Numbered from the stretch's first letter, positions 42,376 through 55,365 are shown. The stretch: 64,000 nucleotides of DNA from Volutella citrinella (GCA_034401135.1 JAWZSP010000008.1:2790001-2854000), one strand, 5' to 3'. Numbers and translations are program-made. Notes: generated from the sequence alone by a model not told the origin.

Positions 42376-44889
42376 GGCAGGCAGGCGGCTGTCCAGGGCG
42401 TTCTTGGCACGGTGTTTTGCACGCTTCGAACGGGGTATGATTGACTTGAAAAGATGTGTAAAGGAGCAGAGGAGAGGGAAATAAGCAGAGATTTCAGGAT
42501 TAAATATCAGAGTTAAGACCAGCTCTGATCTTGGGGGTGAACAAGAGAGTTGGAGGCCAACGCGTATGCATGGGAGATGATGTGGCTGCGACTACAAAGT
42601 CGATGCTACAGTAACTTAGTACACAAACAAGGAAGTGCTGCATGGAAAATTGTATTTGTGACGAGGCACGGCTGGTTTCCCAGTGACCGTACACTCTGTA
42701 ACTTTTTGTCACAGAGCAACTACAGTGCCCTGACCGAGCAGCGGGAAGGCGGCAGCGTGTGACGACTCGTTCCGAGTGATAGCGGAGCGCCTCAAGTCAT
42801 GTCACATCTCTCGGCGGCAACGAAAAGAAGAGCCGCATTTCGGTTGGCCCGTCATGTCACCAAGAGGTGTAAGAACTCGCTCCTGACACCATGACGGCAG
42901 ACACGCACAGACAGTGGCGCAGACGGTCAGTCCAATGCAGCTTCACCGGTCGAAAGATCCCCACTCGGCGCACCAATGAGATGTTATCACGTTTCCCAAG
43001 CCATAATCATTGAGAACAAAGGAAGGATCACAGTTGTAAGATATTTTATTTTGCTTTTCTCAGGCTGGACGCGGTCAACGCGCCCATTCATATCCCGTTG
43101 TTATTGACAGTCGCGGTGTGCCGCGCCCGTGTTGCTACGCGTTCCATGCACAATGCCATTGGCTGCTACTAGGTTTGATCGTAATCCGTCCTAGGATTAC
43201 TGCCTACAGTAAGCGCCCAGTCCGATCTACGAATATGAACCCCAGTATTATGCTAGGTCTGCATAATTAGGAACCTCCCCGATGGTTACATGGACCCGGC
43301 TCGCTGCCTCGTAGCACTATCTAGTAATAAAACGCAATCGGTCTTAAATCTGAAGCAGAAGAGTCTTTTTTCGTCTTTATTTATGACAATTATTGAAAAT
43401 GGAACAGAGAAGCACATACGAGCCTTCATTAAGAATACGCCTTTTCAAATTTGAAGAGACTTGTCGATCCCCTCTGGTAAGACTTTGCTGCTTAGGAGGC
43501 CATCAGTACAGTCGCATCAGGCTTGGAAAATATTGTGTTCCTTTAAAAGCCAGCGTCAATGTTCTAGAATTTTTTCGATACTCAAAACACCCGTAATGAA
43601 TGGGTAACTGCGACTGAGCTATCGCGCTGCAGACGACGAGTGAGAATAAAAAGCTACAGTAGCGCTGCATCACGCAGCTCATCCCACAGGAGACAGGTCA
43701 GCGGCAAGTCATTGGCCACCAAGCGGTGCTCTGCAAGCTTCGTTAATACTAAGTTCACCGCCAATACTATGAACAAGTTGACGACATCAGCATTTCGGAG
43801 TCTTCTTCTCTTCCCTCCTTATATTCTATCATGGTGCGGCCATGGACGTAACATTCTTTTGTGCATTGTTCTGAGTCATCCCCAACGCCGGTTCGGCTCT
43901 AGGGTAGTAGCACCACGACCCCTAAGTTGTCGCTCCCCCGTTGCTGCCATCTACAGGTAATGCCTTCTTTTTATAAATTACGTACCACCCGAATCGTGCA
44001 TGGATGTGAAAGGGCCTCTGTCAGACTGTAAACTTTAATCTCTATGATGTCGTGTCACAGCGATGTTGCCGCCACTTTGATCTATCGCGGAAGAGCTGAC
44101 GGATCATCAAGTAAGGTTTGCGGTTACAAGGCCTGAAAGAGACAATTAACCGCACCAGAGCCCCAGAGGGGAGGAGGGGCAATAATTACAGCTCAGCGCC
44201 GGTAACGGTAGCAGATAATGAAGTCGTCCAGGGTCATCTCTGGCCGCCGGCGCTGGGGTGGGCGGGGGTCCACTTGGTGTGCCGCGCACACTAAACAGGG
44301 TTCTTATCATGATGTCCATGATCATGTCAATGGCATGCGGATGCAACTCCCCGCATTGTGGCACTGGGAACGAAAGTTGCCTACTCAGGCTAGTTTACCG
44401 TCAATGCCTGTGCTGCTGCCCAGGACCCTCCCTGGACGTGCGTGTTATCGCGATTTCGTTTCTGGGGTCCGATGGCGAGATGTGAATTCCGACCGGCCGA
44501 CAGAGTTGGAGGCTGCACTAGCTGTTTTAGGGCATTGGACGCATTAGGAAGCTCGACCCAAAGGGAAGGCCGAGCCATTGCCAGCATTCTCAGTTCGAGT
44601 CAGCGCCGGGGGTGGGCCGGACTCCTCGGATGCCGGCCATTAATTACGTACAAGCCACAGCCTGCGGGCACAATCGGCCGGGGCAGATGGGGAGACGGAG
44701 TAGATATGAGCTGCATGTCTCCTCCGATAAACACAATGCCTCCTCATCAGCCTATCTTTATCTCGGATCCGATTTGTCAGGCACGCGACAATTCATCCTG
44801 ACGCCCTACTGGCAGTAGACCTGGGGATCTGATCGCCCGCATTGTGTTTCTTACTCATTTTCCACGGCTACACACATCACGCAGCATCA
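42376..44889. other. 2.5-kb gene-free stretch
   Basis: The longest stretch without a gene in the window. It is AT-rich between about 43000 and 44150. No transposase, reverse transcriptase or RNA gene is seen. A phrase at 43902 (GGGTAGTAGCACCACGACCC) resembles sequence near 15330-15360 and may be an eroded dispersed repeat. Confidence 0.45.
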
Positions 44890-46542
44890 ATGGCGCAACC
44901 AATCGTCTTGCGCAATGGGCGCTTCTTTGGAGACGTCGCCAATGTCGATGGAAAGGGCAATCACTCCACACATCACGACTGCGTCGTCGTGCGTGGGTCG
45001 CAGATTGGCTTTGTCGGCAGCGAGGAAGACGAAGCTGTCAAGACGGCCAAAGCTGAGGGGGCCGAGGTCTTGGACATGGGCAACCGCATCGTCCTCCCCG
45101 GATTCATTGACAGCCACGTCCATCTGCTCTTCTTTGGCCTCTCTCTCCAGAAGGTAGACCTAGCTGGCTCCAAGTCACTAGAAGAAATCCGCAGGAGGAT
45201 ATCCGACTACGCCAAGAGCCACCCCGAGGTCCCTCGCATCCTGTGCAGAGGATGGCTTCAAGATACAACTAGCGGCGAGGCCAAGACCAGCATGATTGAT
45301 GACTTGGACCCTCGCCCCATTATTATCGACTCCCAGGACCTGCACTCTGCCTGGTGCAACACCGCGGCTTTGAAGGAGCTGCCGGTGGATGAGATCAAGG
45401 CCAAGCTGCCTGGTAACATTCACTGCGACGCAGATGGCAACCCAACCGGTCTCCTTGATGAGGCTGCCGTGACTGCTTTCCTCTGGCCGCACCTTACACA
45501 GGCTCTGAGCGCCGAGGAGAAGCAGGAGGCACTGCAGACCGCCGTGGACGCCTACTCAGCCCAGGGCTATACGGGAATCATTGACATGGCAATGGATGCG
45601 GCAGCGTGGCAGGCCCTCGAGGAGCTGCGAAACACAAAGGGCATTCCTTTCCACGTTGCGGCGCACTGGTTCATTCCATACGAGTCGGACCAGGAGCTGC
45701 TGATGAAGAACATCCAAGAGGCCATTGACATGCACAAGAAGTACCATCCGTCCAAGTCACCCGACTTTTGTGTCATGGGTGTCAAGCTGATTTCCGATGG
45801 AACCGTTGACGGCTGCACGGCGGCTCTGAGCTACCCATACGGAGAGCAACCCGACCTCACTGAGCCTCTTTGGCCTCATGGAGCTATGGAAGTTGCCATC
45901 CGTCACGTCACCGAAGCCGGATTGCAGTGTGCTGTCCATGCTATTGGTGACGCAGCGGTGAAGCAAGCCATCGACTCTATCGCTGCTGGTAGCAGCCCTG
46001 GCGCTCGCCACAGGATCGAGCATCTCGAAATGGCATCCCCAGAAGATGCCAAGCGACTGGGCAAGCTGGGCATTACGGCTTCAGTGCAGCCAGTGCACAG
46101 CGACCCTGCGCTTCTGGGCTGGTACGAGAAGCTGATCACGCCCGAGTCGTGGGCCAACGTCTTCCCGTACCGCGAGTGCCTCGAGGGCCATGCCAACGTA
46201 GCTCTCGGCACAGACGCTCCCACCGCGAGACACCTGCCGTTCCCCAACTTGTACAATGCCACGACACGGCGATCTGCTCTGGATACCGCGCTCGACAAGG
46301 TGATCAACGAGAAGAGCGCCCTGACGCTCGCCGAGGCCATGACGGCCGCGACATACGGAGCGGCCTACTCGCGCTTTGCAGAGACTTGGACAGGCAAGCT
46401 CAAGGCAGGATTGCAGGCTGATTTCATGGTTGTTGACTCTGTTTTGAGCGTGGACACGCTGTTGACGACGAGCGTGAGCGAGACGTGGTATAGAGGAAAG
46501 CGTGTCTACAGCAAGAGAGCAGAGCTAGGTAGCAGGCTGTAA
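44890..46542 (+). CDS. metal-dependent amidohydrolase (amidohydrolase-3, YtcJ/NfdA-like)
   Basis: 550 aa, no intron. Members hydrolyse amide or formamide bonds with bound metal. Marks: GNRIVLPGFIDSHVHL (about residues 64-80) with the metal-binding His-X-His, HAIGDAAV (about 352), RIEHLEM (about 376) and LGTDAPTA (about 440) with the metal-binding Asp, then the C-terminal beta strand GLQADFMVVD. All expected metal ligands are therefore present. The closest characterised relatives by motif are N-substituted formamide deformylases, but many members are uncharacterised. It is GC-rich and uninterrupted. The Met at 44890 fits the family N-terminus; the frame is open slightly further upstream without ATG. 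Confidence 0.9.
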   Translation: MAQPIVLRNGRFFGDVANVDGKGNHSTHHDCVVVRGSQIGFVGSEEDEAVKTAKAEGAEVLDMGNRIVLPGFIDSHVHLLFFGLSLQKVDLAGSKSLEEIRRRISDYAKSHPEVPRILCRGWLQDTTSGEAKTSMIDDLDPRPIIIDSQDLHSAWCNTAALKELPVDEIKAKLPGNIHCDADGNPTGLLDEAAVTAFLWPHLTQALSAEEKQEALQTAVDAYSAQGYTGIIDMAMDAAAWQALEELRNTKGIPFHVAAHWFIPYESDQELLMKNIQEAIDMHKKYHPSKSPDFCVMGVKLISDGTVDGCTAALSYPYGEQPDLTEPLWPHGAMEVAIRHVTEAGLQCAVHAIGDAAVKQAIDSIAAGSSPGARHRIEHLEMASPEDAKRLGKLGITASVQPVHSDPALLGWYEKLITPESWANVFPYRECLEGHANVALGTDAPTARHLPFPNLYNATTRRSALDTALDKVINEKSALTLAEAMTAATYGAAYSRFAETWTGKLKAGLQADFMVVDSVLSVDTLLTTSVSETWYRGKRVYSKRAELGSRL

Positions 46543-46964
46543 TAATAGAAAGCGCATTGAACTTTTAGAATTAGTATTCGTGTAAACTAAACTGTGATAA
46601 TAGCATAAGACTCTACGGAACAACGGGGTGGCCTCAGTCAACTGCGAGCGCTGCTTGCAGGCCACGGGGACCAGAATTGTCAATGGGCCCTCATGTCTGT
46701 ACTTGGATGATGGCATTCTTACTACCTCTCAATATAGAATAGTGTCCATACGGTGTGTGGATCTTGTACCGCATTGATAATTCCGACACTACGGCCTGTA
46801 ATTCCCGTGAATGACCCACGAGGCCAGAGCGGTTGCGTCGGGATTGCCTCGCCACTAGCCGTGCCCCAGGACACAAGGAATCAACAAGTTAAGTCAATGT
46901 TACATAATTTGATTGAAACTATGCTACCATCAGATAAGAGAACCCCAGAGAACAGTTGGTTGCC
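46543..46964. other. intergenic between convergent genes
   Basis: 422 bp of 3' flanks; nothing else seen. Confidence 0.5.
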
Positions 46965-48915
46965 TCAATGCCGGCCCTGTCCACCGCTGAGAGCCACAAC
47001 CCTGTCGTAGGATTTCCACGTAGCCATGCGAATGCGCTTTCCCCAAATCATGATGGGGATAAAAGTCAAGGCCACGAGAGTGGAGACGCAGCCGCTGACG
47101 ATACAGAGCTTTCCCAGTCCAATGGTGGAGAGCCAGGTCGTGAGGCCGAAGGGGATTCCAATGGAAGGAATGTTGCGCCAGAAGGTGATGAAGACGAAGG
47201 CCTCGGCGGTTACCTGCAAGTGTGTTAGTGGATGATACAGCAACAGTTTCCTGCATCGTGAACTTACGCTTTGGTGCGTATCAATGACAATGGTGCAGAC
47301 AACGTCCAGCACGGAAGCCATGCCGAAGCCAAAGAGGGCGCCGCCGACGCTGGGATAGATCCAGTGCATGCCCTAGTTGAATCGTCAGTTTCAAAATTCA
47401 CGCGATGCTCCATAAAAACTGAACACTCACCCTCTCAGCGGTAATTCCGTAAACAATCAATCCGGCGCCCAAGCAGAGCGACGGCAAGAGCAGGATGTAG
47501 CAGCGCATCTCGGGCTCAAAGATGCCCTTGTTGCGCTTGGCAAGCCACACGACCGACCAATCTCCCAGGACACCGCCGTAGATACTGCCGATGACGTTGC
47601 CGACAAAGGGACCCAGCAGCATCATGCCGACACCGGCCGTGTTGAAGTTGTAGGGCGGGGCAGAAAAGACCATTGAGTTTGCGGTGCTCATCAAAACGAA
47701 GAAGCCGACGGCAGAGCCGCACTGCAGCGCTGCGAAGATGACGTGAGGGAAGGCTCCCATGCGGAAGGGCATGAGGAAATCGCGCCACAGAGGCTCGTCG
47801 GTCGAGGTGAGGAAGCGCATGCGCTTCCAGTACGAGTTCATCGGCGGCTGGGCCTCGGTGGCTGTTTCGAGGTCGTCCTGGGGCTGGGCGTCCGAAGTGC
47901 GCTTCTGGTCCTCGGGGTGGCTGTGGTCCTGGTCCGAGAGCGAGGCGCTTGGGGCCTGTGCCTGCATGTTGTGCTGCCCGTTGGAGATTGGGATGTACTT
48001 GGTCTCCTCGCAGAGGCCGATGAAGAGGAGCAGAAGCAGCGTGAGGGTGATGGCGACGGTGTAGTAACACCACCGCCAGCCCTGAGCGTTGGCCTGGACG
48101 CCGGAAAGGAGCGGGCAGATGAAGTTGCCAATCATGACGGCGACAATGTAGGCTCCGTTGGCGGTTCCTCGCTGGTGCACGAAGAAGAGGTCGCTGATCT
48201 GCAAGGGAAAGGCTCGGCGTTAGCATTCTGCGTCATCGGCTGGGCTGGAACCCGGGGAGGACGCACTGTGATCTCGGAAATGGTCTCGTTCAACGAGCCG
48301 GCCAGGCCAAAGAGGAAGTTGGTCGCGAGCATCTCGGCGGCCGTCGTCATCCGGCTGCTCCACCAGGCCACGGCGGCCATGACTGCTGTGGAGATGATGT
48401 ACGTCGACCGACAGCCGAATTTCCTCGTAAAGGGGACGAAGATCATGCAACCAATGGCAAGTCCGGCCGAGTTGATCGACACGCCGGCGTTGAGCTGATC
48501 AATGGTCACGGTCATATCTTCAAGCATTTGCTGCCAGAAGACGATCTGCATCATGATGCTGCTTCGGTCAGTACGGTCGCACACGGCTGGCATCGGGCCT
48601 CTGGGTTCGACATACGCAGAGAAGATGGCCACTGTGATGGCAAGCATCAATGTGAGGTTCAGAATCTTGCGAAACTTGCTCCAGTTCTTGGCCGCGTCAG
48701 TCGGTGATGCCGCGTGGGAAAGGTCTACGAGGTCTTACCAGCGGGTCGTTGGGGTCCGCTGTTGGCTCTGGGACGAGTTGCACAGTGTTGGTGCTTTCTG
48801 CATCACGCTGCTGTTAGCCACTAGCTGTATTTGCCTTGCATTTGAAGACAGACTTGCCGGCGAGGAGGATGGAAGTCCCCGGAGGGAGGGCGACTTCGCT
48901 GGGTGGCACCGACAT
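46965..48915 (-). CDS. MFS transporter, DHA1/polyamine-exporter-like
   Basis: 533 aa in seven exons (48858-48915, 48739-48797, 48616-48686, 48267-48558, 47431-48198, 47268-47372, 46965-47213). Marks of fungal drug:H+ antiporter-type MFS proteins: DPNDPLNWSKFRK just before helix 1, NAGVSINSAGLAIG, and HQRGTANGAYI after helix 4. A long charged loop in the middle (Gln/Asp/Ser-rich) separates the two six-helix halves. The first intron is best read with a GC donor (G|GCAAGT..GCAG), giving ILLAESTNTVQLVPEP; a GT donor one codon later needs a poorer acceptor. Substrate unknown. The neighbouring Zn2Cys6 gene, whose 3' end lies 639 bp away, could be functionally linked. Confidence 0.85.
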
Positions 48916-49554
48916 GGCGGCTTTGGTGGTCGTGTCTTGGCCTTGAGGCGGGCGTGTCCTGGAAGAATGGATTGAATGCACCAATCCGATGATGCTGAAG
49001 ATGATGCAAAACAAAAAGGATGGCTGAGGCGGCGCACGGGATGGGTATATATGCTTTGGTGGTTGTTGGGCGATGAAACTGGCCTCTATCGCGCACACGC
49101 ACCTTGGGGATGTCAAACCTGAACCATCGCCGTGCCCGTTAGCTTTAAGGAAAGATACGACCGTCAAGCCCCTCCACAGCAGCTATCCCGTCTTGGGTTA
49201 AGCGTTGGATGCCGCTTGGCAGCAACGGGCTCGTGGTTCAGCCATGCTGGCGGTTGGGTGTGAAGGGGCTTGTCCTCAAGCTTCTGCCAGGAGGCGAAAA
49301 TCGAACTCTGAGATCCGGGGTACTGCGGCAGGTGGGGACCCTCTCCCCGCAAGGGAATCCACAGTTAACATGAGGCGTTGGAGATAAGGCGTAATGCGGG
49401 CCGGTCATTGGACGCGGGTCAACCATCCCAAAGCAGGTTGAGATAAGGAGGGCGGCGTGAAGGCTTCATTGGCCGCGGGTCGACCAGCCTAAAGAGGAAT
49501 AGACGGTATGAAACTCAGACGTGGGTCAGGAGTCAGGGCTCCCCGACTCAGACG
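48916..49554. other. intergenic
   Basis: 639 bp with the promoter of the MFS gene and the 3' flank of the regulator. A near-repeat, gcgGGYCNACC, occurs at about 49415 and 49477 (TTGGACGCGGGTCAACC and TTGGCCGCGGGTCGACC). Confidence 0.45.
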
Positions 49555-51208
49555 TTAGAACAGGGAGATCTCGACGCCTCTAGCCTGCGCCTGCCGGTCG
49601 AGGTCCACTTCGTCGTCACCACGCTCGAGGGCCTCGTCGAGGATATCACCCAGCGTAATCGAATTGGGTGTCTGCCGATACGGCTCGCACAGGCACTCGC
49701 ACCGCCGCAGCGACTCGACCCACGCGGGCCTGGCCCGCAGCACGGCAACCTCGAGTCGAGCTGCCGCATAGGGATAGAGGATGCTGTTGGTGGCCAGGAC
49801 GTGGCTGAACTCGGGCCGTCGCACAGTCTCGCGCAGCGCGTCGAGGGCGGCCACCAGGCGGGCGACGAGGACCTGTCCCGGGGCCGCCCCTGGCCGCGGC
49901 GGGAGCCCGTGCCTCTGTCGCCGCAACCGGCGGTCCATCAGCATCCCGGCCAGCCGGAGCGCCTCCCACAGGTGGCACTGGGGCACCTCGCCCTCCTCCC
50001 CGGGCCAGGTCGCAAAGGCTTCCTCGGTCGGCGTGTCCCCCGCACTGCCAAGATTGGCGAAGATGTCTAGCATGCTGCGCGGCAGGCCTGTCACGCTCTC
50101 GACCCCGCCGCACTTGCCGGCCTGCGTAGCCGCCTGCGTGGACCTGTAGTGTCCCCAGATCCCGAGGCTCAGGGTGTTGCGGCCTCTGACGAACGTCGGC
50201 AGGTCCATGATGCCCATGATCTCGACTGGAGACCGTATCTCCATGTCGGTTATTCGGCCTGCGTTGGCGCCGCCGGGGAAGAGGCCATACACCCACATCA
50301 TGTGGTTCAGGTGGCTCGTCCATGGGATGGCTTGCAAGAGCTAGGTCACACCGTTAGCAAATCGAGAGCGCCATCGTCATATAATGAGCGCGGGCTTACG
50401 TGAAGCGTGCAGATGAAAACGCCCGCCGTCATCAGTCCTGCGTCCAAGTCGCCGCTAAAGGACTGCAGCTGTTGGCGGAATGAGCGCACACTGCGATCCG
50501 AGTACTCGCAAAACTGCGGCGGCGGCCTCTCTGGGTCCTTGGTGTACATATGCACGGCCATGACAATGTAGTACAGAGCCTGAGACCTGCGGGCAAGCCG
50601 CTTCAGGTACGGGACAATAAAGTCCGACGTCGTGGTGCTGTAGAGGAGGAAGATGGTATTCTCGAAGACTTGGCGATTCTCCTGTTAGATCCCTTGTAGC
50701 TGCTCGTGTGACAGGGGTGCTTACACTGTTCGAACAATGCTTCCTCCTCGGCCTTTGACTGTCCGAAGCGCTGATCAATCTCGGGGTGTGCTGTGCTCAA
50801 TTGGGCTCTCGCAGCGATTGTGGCATTGTTCCTCAAAGGCACAAGAGCGTGCGCGCCTGGGCTGCTCATGTCGCTGCTCTCGTTGCTGGCTGAGCTGGGC
50901 GAGGAAGCAGTTGGGCGCAGCGAGAACTGACCAAACGAGCCTGCGCCGTCTGGACTCGAGAAGAAATCCTGGAAAATGACGGTCTCAGTGGCCACGGGCG
51001 GGCTCGACACAATGGATTGCCCAGGAATGGGAACTTTGGCACCGCTGAGACGACCGCGCGAGGCCACGCCAATATTCCACTGCAGCTTGACATCATAGCC
51101 GTCGCACTTCAGGCTATTCTTCTGACACTGCATGCACTCGGGCTTGGTTTCGTCGCACTTGCGATGGCGCTTCTTGCACGTCGCGCATCCATTTCTGGAC
51201 CGGGGCAT
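49555..51208 (-). CDS. Zn2Cys6 transcription factor
   Basis: 512 aa, exons 50725-51208, 50400-50668 and 49555-50340; introns of 56 and 59 nt. The zinc cluster lies at the extreme N-terminus: CATCKKRHRKC, then CMQCQKNSLKC, residues about 8-35. This position and spacing are like the STB5/UPC2-type group of fungal regulators. The middle has the fungal_trans_2-like pattern (MMWVYGLFPGGANAGR). The C-terminal third is unusually GC-rich. It is transcribed in the same direction as the MFS gene downstream of it. Confidence 0.87.
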
Positions 51209-52684
51209 AGCTGTGTTCGCATTTGCTAAGAGACTGGTGGAAGAGAAGCGTGAAGGTTGGTTTCGATACTGAGGCAGAGGTGCAGGTTAAGTTGTGGCTG
51301 CTTATCTGGAACAACTGCCATATATGGATGCATCAATGGCCGCTAGGCGGGTGGGCGGTCAGAGAAGGCAGAACCCCCACATCTAGATAAGACGGAGATG
51401 GGCAAGTCTTGAAGAGGGGAAGGAACGACAGCAACTTACGCTATTGTTGGAGCGTTGACCAATCAATGTATCAATTGAAGCTCTGAAGTGCATGCATCTC
51501 ATCGGTTTGGGTCAGCGATCACAGCTATTTAACTGACGAGAGGTATTTGTCATAGCACCAAAGCTGTGGTGAATCCTCGATGCATTCGTAGAATGGAAAC
51601 TCGCAATACAGCCGGCGGCTTTCTTAGGTTTGGTCTGTAGTTCTATGACGCTTGAAACGAAGGGAGGCTAGAATTCATCATGGAAACCGAGCTCAAGACA
51701 AATTAGAGGGAGCCTTCAAGCCATCGAAACTCGGAAAATGTCATCATTCGCCGAACAGGAGCCGGCACTTGGGACCTGAGGATATTACCAAGAGGTTGAT
51801 CCCTGCGTAATTGACTATTTTCAAGAACCAACAAAGGGATGTGCCACATTGAGAGTGACGAAGAACAGATATAAGACGCATGCAACATGTCCTGGGCTTT
51901 CATCAACTGTCCTCAACCTAACATGGCAGCGCTTGAAGACATAAGCCTGGTCGTCCTCTCCCCATCCATTCACACAGAGAGCAAAACATACTGAAACCGC
52001 GATACTGGGAGTTCAAGACTGTAGTTGGCTAGAATTAAAGCATGGTGATCTGGGAATGCATCTACATATATAGTACGGCTGGCGGTGCATCCCCCGCAGC
52101 ATCAGTGCAAAGCAGGCAGAATGCTGTCCACGCTCGCTTTGTCCCTCTCGGCTGCCCACTCGGCTGCCCACCTGAAAGTGCATGAATGTGCAATGCAGGT
52201 TCCACTGCCTGTTTTCGAATTACGGGTCTGCTCTCGGTTGCCCACCAAGGGGTGGAGCTGCAACACCCAGATTGGCAGTTCGGCGCCGACATACCTCAAC
52301 CACCAGCTCGGCTTTGGCTACGATCCTATTACAACATCGTGACCACGTCATTAATCTCCATTGCTCCTGCGTAATGCAAGGAACTACCGAGAAACTGACC
52401 GAAATTTTTGTACTGGTCATGCACGGTACAGGCCGTTGAGGGCGTTTCACGATATTCAATGGCCAATCGCTCCTTGATTGTGGAGACTGGTGTAAAGGAA
52501 GCACAGACATAAGTGGACAGTCGACAGGAAATGCCATGTGCGTGGTTATCTCGGCCTCATGGCAACCTCCGTGTCCTCCAGTTTGGCGATAGTATAAGAA
52601 GCGCCGGTTGTGCTGTGGTGGGTTTGCATTGAGTTTCTTGTCATCATAACCCAAACAGCCTACGACCCATTCCAATTGTTCAAA
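51209..52684. other. 1.5-kb gene-free stretch
   Basis: Promoter regions of the outward-facing regulator and monooxygenase genes. No gene, RNA or repeat recognised. Confidence 0.5.
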
Positions 52685-55365
52685 ATGACCGGGAATCCTT
52701 TCAAAGTGCTCATTGTTGGCGGTAGTGTCACTGGTCTCACCATTGCCCACATGCTGGAGCGATTCGGTGTTGAATACACCCTGCTTGAGGCATGTGAGGA
52801 GATTGCGCCGCAAGTAGGCGCTAGCATTGGTCTTCATGCCAGCGGCCTGCGGGTTCTCGACCAGATCGGATGTGCTGATGATCTCCTGGGGTTGGTGGAC
52901 ATGCCAATGGACAATCTCGTCCTGCGAGATGTGGATGGGTCGGTGATAAGGTCTACTAGTAAGGTTCACGACAGTCTCGAAGAGCGGTGAGTATTATATC
53001 GTGGGGTCGGCTATCCTTAATGATTGCTTCGCTGATGCCAATACAGTCACGGCTACCCAACAATTTTCATCGACAGGCAAATGTTGCTACAAGTTCTGTA
53101 CAGCAAGTTGCAGCACAAAAGCAATGTCCATGTCGGGGCAAGGGTCAAGTCTGTTGACCAACTGCATCACGAAGTTGTGGTGACCACCGAGTCAGGCCAG
53201 ACCTTCCAGGGCGACATTCTTATTGGCGCCGACGGAGTGTACAGTGCCATCCGCAAGGAGATGTGGCGTATTGCCAAACAGCAAACACCATCCTATTTCC
53301 CGCGTGATGAATGGTCAAGTGAGACTCCTTTGGTGCAAGATCTGGGAATGCTGTTGACGATTCGAGTACTGACACCCCCTGACTGTAGATGTTCCTTGCG
53401 ACTATCTCTGCATCTTTGGCATTTCCAAGCCACTGAAGAAGTTTAGCGTCCCTGGCGGCTCCTACAACCTGGGCAACAAGTATTCCTACCTTGTCATCAC
53501 TGGACCTGGCGGTCGCATCTACTGGTTCCTGTTTGACAAGCTTCTCGAGACTAAATATGGAAACGATATTCCGAGGTACACGAAGGAAGACGAAAAAGAC
53601 TTGGCGGAACTGCATGCCAAAGACTTCGTCACCGATGATCTCACGTTTGGTGAAATCTACGAAGCCAGAACGTCGTCAGTGCTGACGCCTCTGCATGAAC
53701 ATGTTTTCGCAAGATGGTTTTACAAGCGTGTAATCACCATTGGCGATTCGGCCCACAAGGTATGTCTCCTGCCAGCACCACAGCATCCCATATAGCGAAG
53801 CGTCATCCAGGAGCCCTGTCCTCGAGCTAATTCCTCGTCAAGTTTGAGCCAATCACCGGCCATGGTGGGAATTCGGCCATAGAAACAGCAACTTCCTTTG
53901 TCAACCATTTGGTCGACAAGCTTGGTGAGCAGGGAGGTCCGTTGAGTAACAAGCAAGTCGAAGACCTATTCCAGGCCGTGCAAGATGAGCGGTTCCAGCG
54001 AGTTTCCGATCTTGTCCGTGACGCCCACGAGCGTCAGAAGAATGACGCTCTTGCAACCCGCTGGCATTCGGTCGTAGCCCGCGTGGCTCCTCGATTGATC
54101 CCACGGGATACTTTGCTTCACGTTATTTCAAACAACTTACTGGGAGCAAAGCGCATCAACCGACTCCCGGTCCCCGTTCGCCATCGCAGTATTCCTTTCC
54201 AAGATGAACTTCCCGCCGCCCCATCGCGTTTCCCTTGGGTTCACAGCTGTCTTGGGTTATTGTCACAAGGCGGGCTCTACTACCTCTCTGGCTCACTGCT
54301 CAAGCTTCCTCCGGTTTCCAAAACGACCTTTGTAGATTCAAGTCTGATGACGAGATATCTGGGCATACCCGCGATTGACTCCGTCCTGAGTCTGCTAGTC
54401 GCTGCATTTGGGGTCCCACTGGACCCAAGTAACCGCGCTGCAAGAGAGCAACTTCTGTACTTTCTTCCCGTCATCTTTTCGACCCTTGTTGACTGGAGTG
54501 TTGAGGGCTATCGCATCGGAAGCCAGGGATCACCTGTAGCATGGTCAGTAACACACATCTGCTGCCGTCATAATTGGAGCCTTGAGCTAACGGACGGAAC
54601 ATCAGGCCCAGTGTGTTCGGCATGCTGTACCAAGTAATTGGAATCGGCCGCATTTCACCGCTCTACAACGGCTTCAACATTTTAACCTCACTTGCGGGGA
54701 AAACGCTGGGAACAACTCTTGGTCGACCAGTGCCCCAGGAAGCTGCCTCCTCCATTCTCATGGGCATCGGGCTTGGATACGTCCTCCCGAGCATTCTTCT
54801 GGTTCATCCTTTCAAAGATAGGCGAACTTGGCAAGGATTTGTGGCATTTTGGCAACCTTTCCCTGCCCTTGTTGGTGTTATGACTGCAGGTTTGGCAAAG
54901 CTTCAGTCAACCAAACCCCGCAAACAGACTGGGTTGGCCAACGGGAAGAAGGGCCAGAATCCGAGAACACACGGAGACAAGGCTGTTCTGGAGCGGGTAT
55001 ACCAAATAAGCTTTGGTGTCACGACTCTACTGCACTTGTGTTCAGTGTACCGTATCCTGAGGGCTCCCGACCTGTCCATCGCCGAAGTTCTCTTCCCTTC
55101 CTCTCATCCACTGAGCGGAACGAACGACGAAACAACAGGAATGTTTTCGTTCTTCAAGTGGGATATGGCCCTCAATGTTGCATCCGTTTTAGTGCAAAAC
55201 ATCTACAGAGTGTGGGATCTGCGAAGTCACGGTTACATCACGACCGGACAAGCTTTGAAGTCCTGTGTCTACATCGGAATTGGCCAGTTTGCGGTTGGCC
55301 CTGCAGCTACTCAGATTGCAGTCAGTGGATGGAGGGAAAGGGTTCTATCAAGCTTTTCGCAGTGA
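52685..55365 (+). CDS. FAD-dependent monooxygenase fused to a polytopic membrane domain
   Basis: 801 aa, exons 52685-52986, 53047-53318, 53389-53759, 53843-54543 and 54606-55365. Residues 1-about 440 are a group A flavoprotein monooxygenase of the PaxM-like branch, which epoxidises or hydroxylates prenylated or polyene substrates in fungal specialised metabolism. Marks: [20 protein letters not shown] (FAD fold), [14 protein letters not shown] and [20 protein letters not shown]. Residues about 470-801 are hydrophobic with some seven or eight likely membrane helices (for example [45 protein letters not shown]). This half I cannot assign; it could be a cyclase-like or an anchoring domain. All joins keep frame, so the fusion appears real. 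A C2H2 regulator lies just downstream. Confidence 0.88.

Noticed and set aside
47516..48226. Long alternative frame (236 codons) on the minus strand
   Set aside because: It lies over exon 5 of the MFS gene in another frame, is rich in Arg, Pro and His as GC-rich shadows are, and has no family features.
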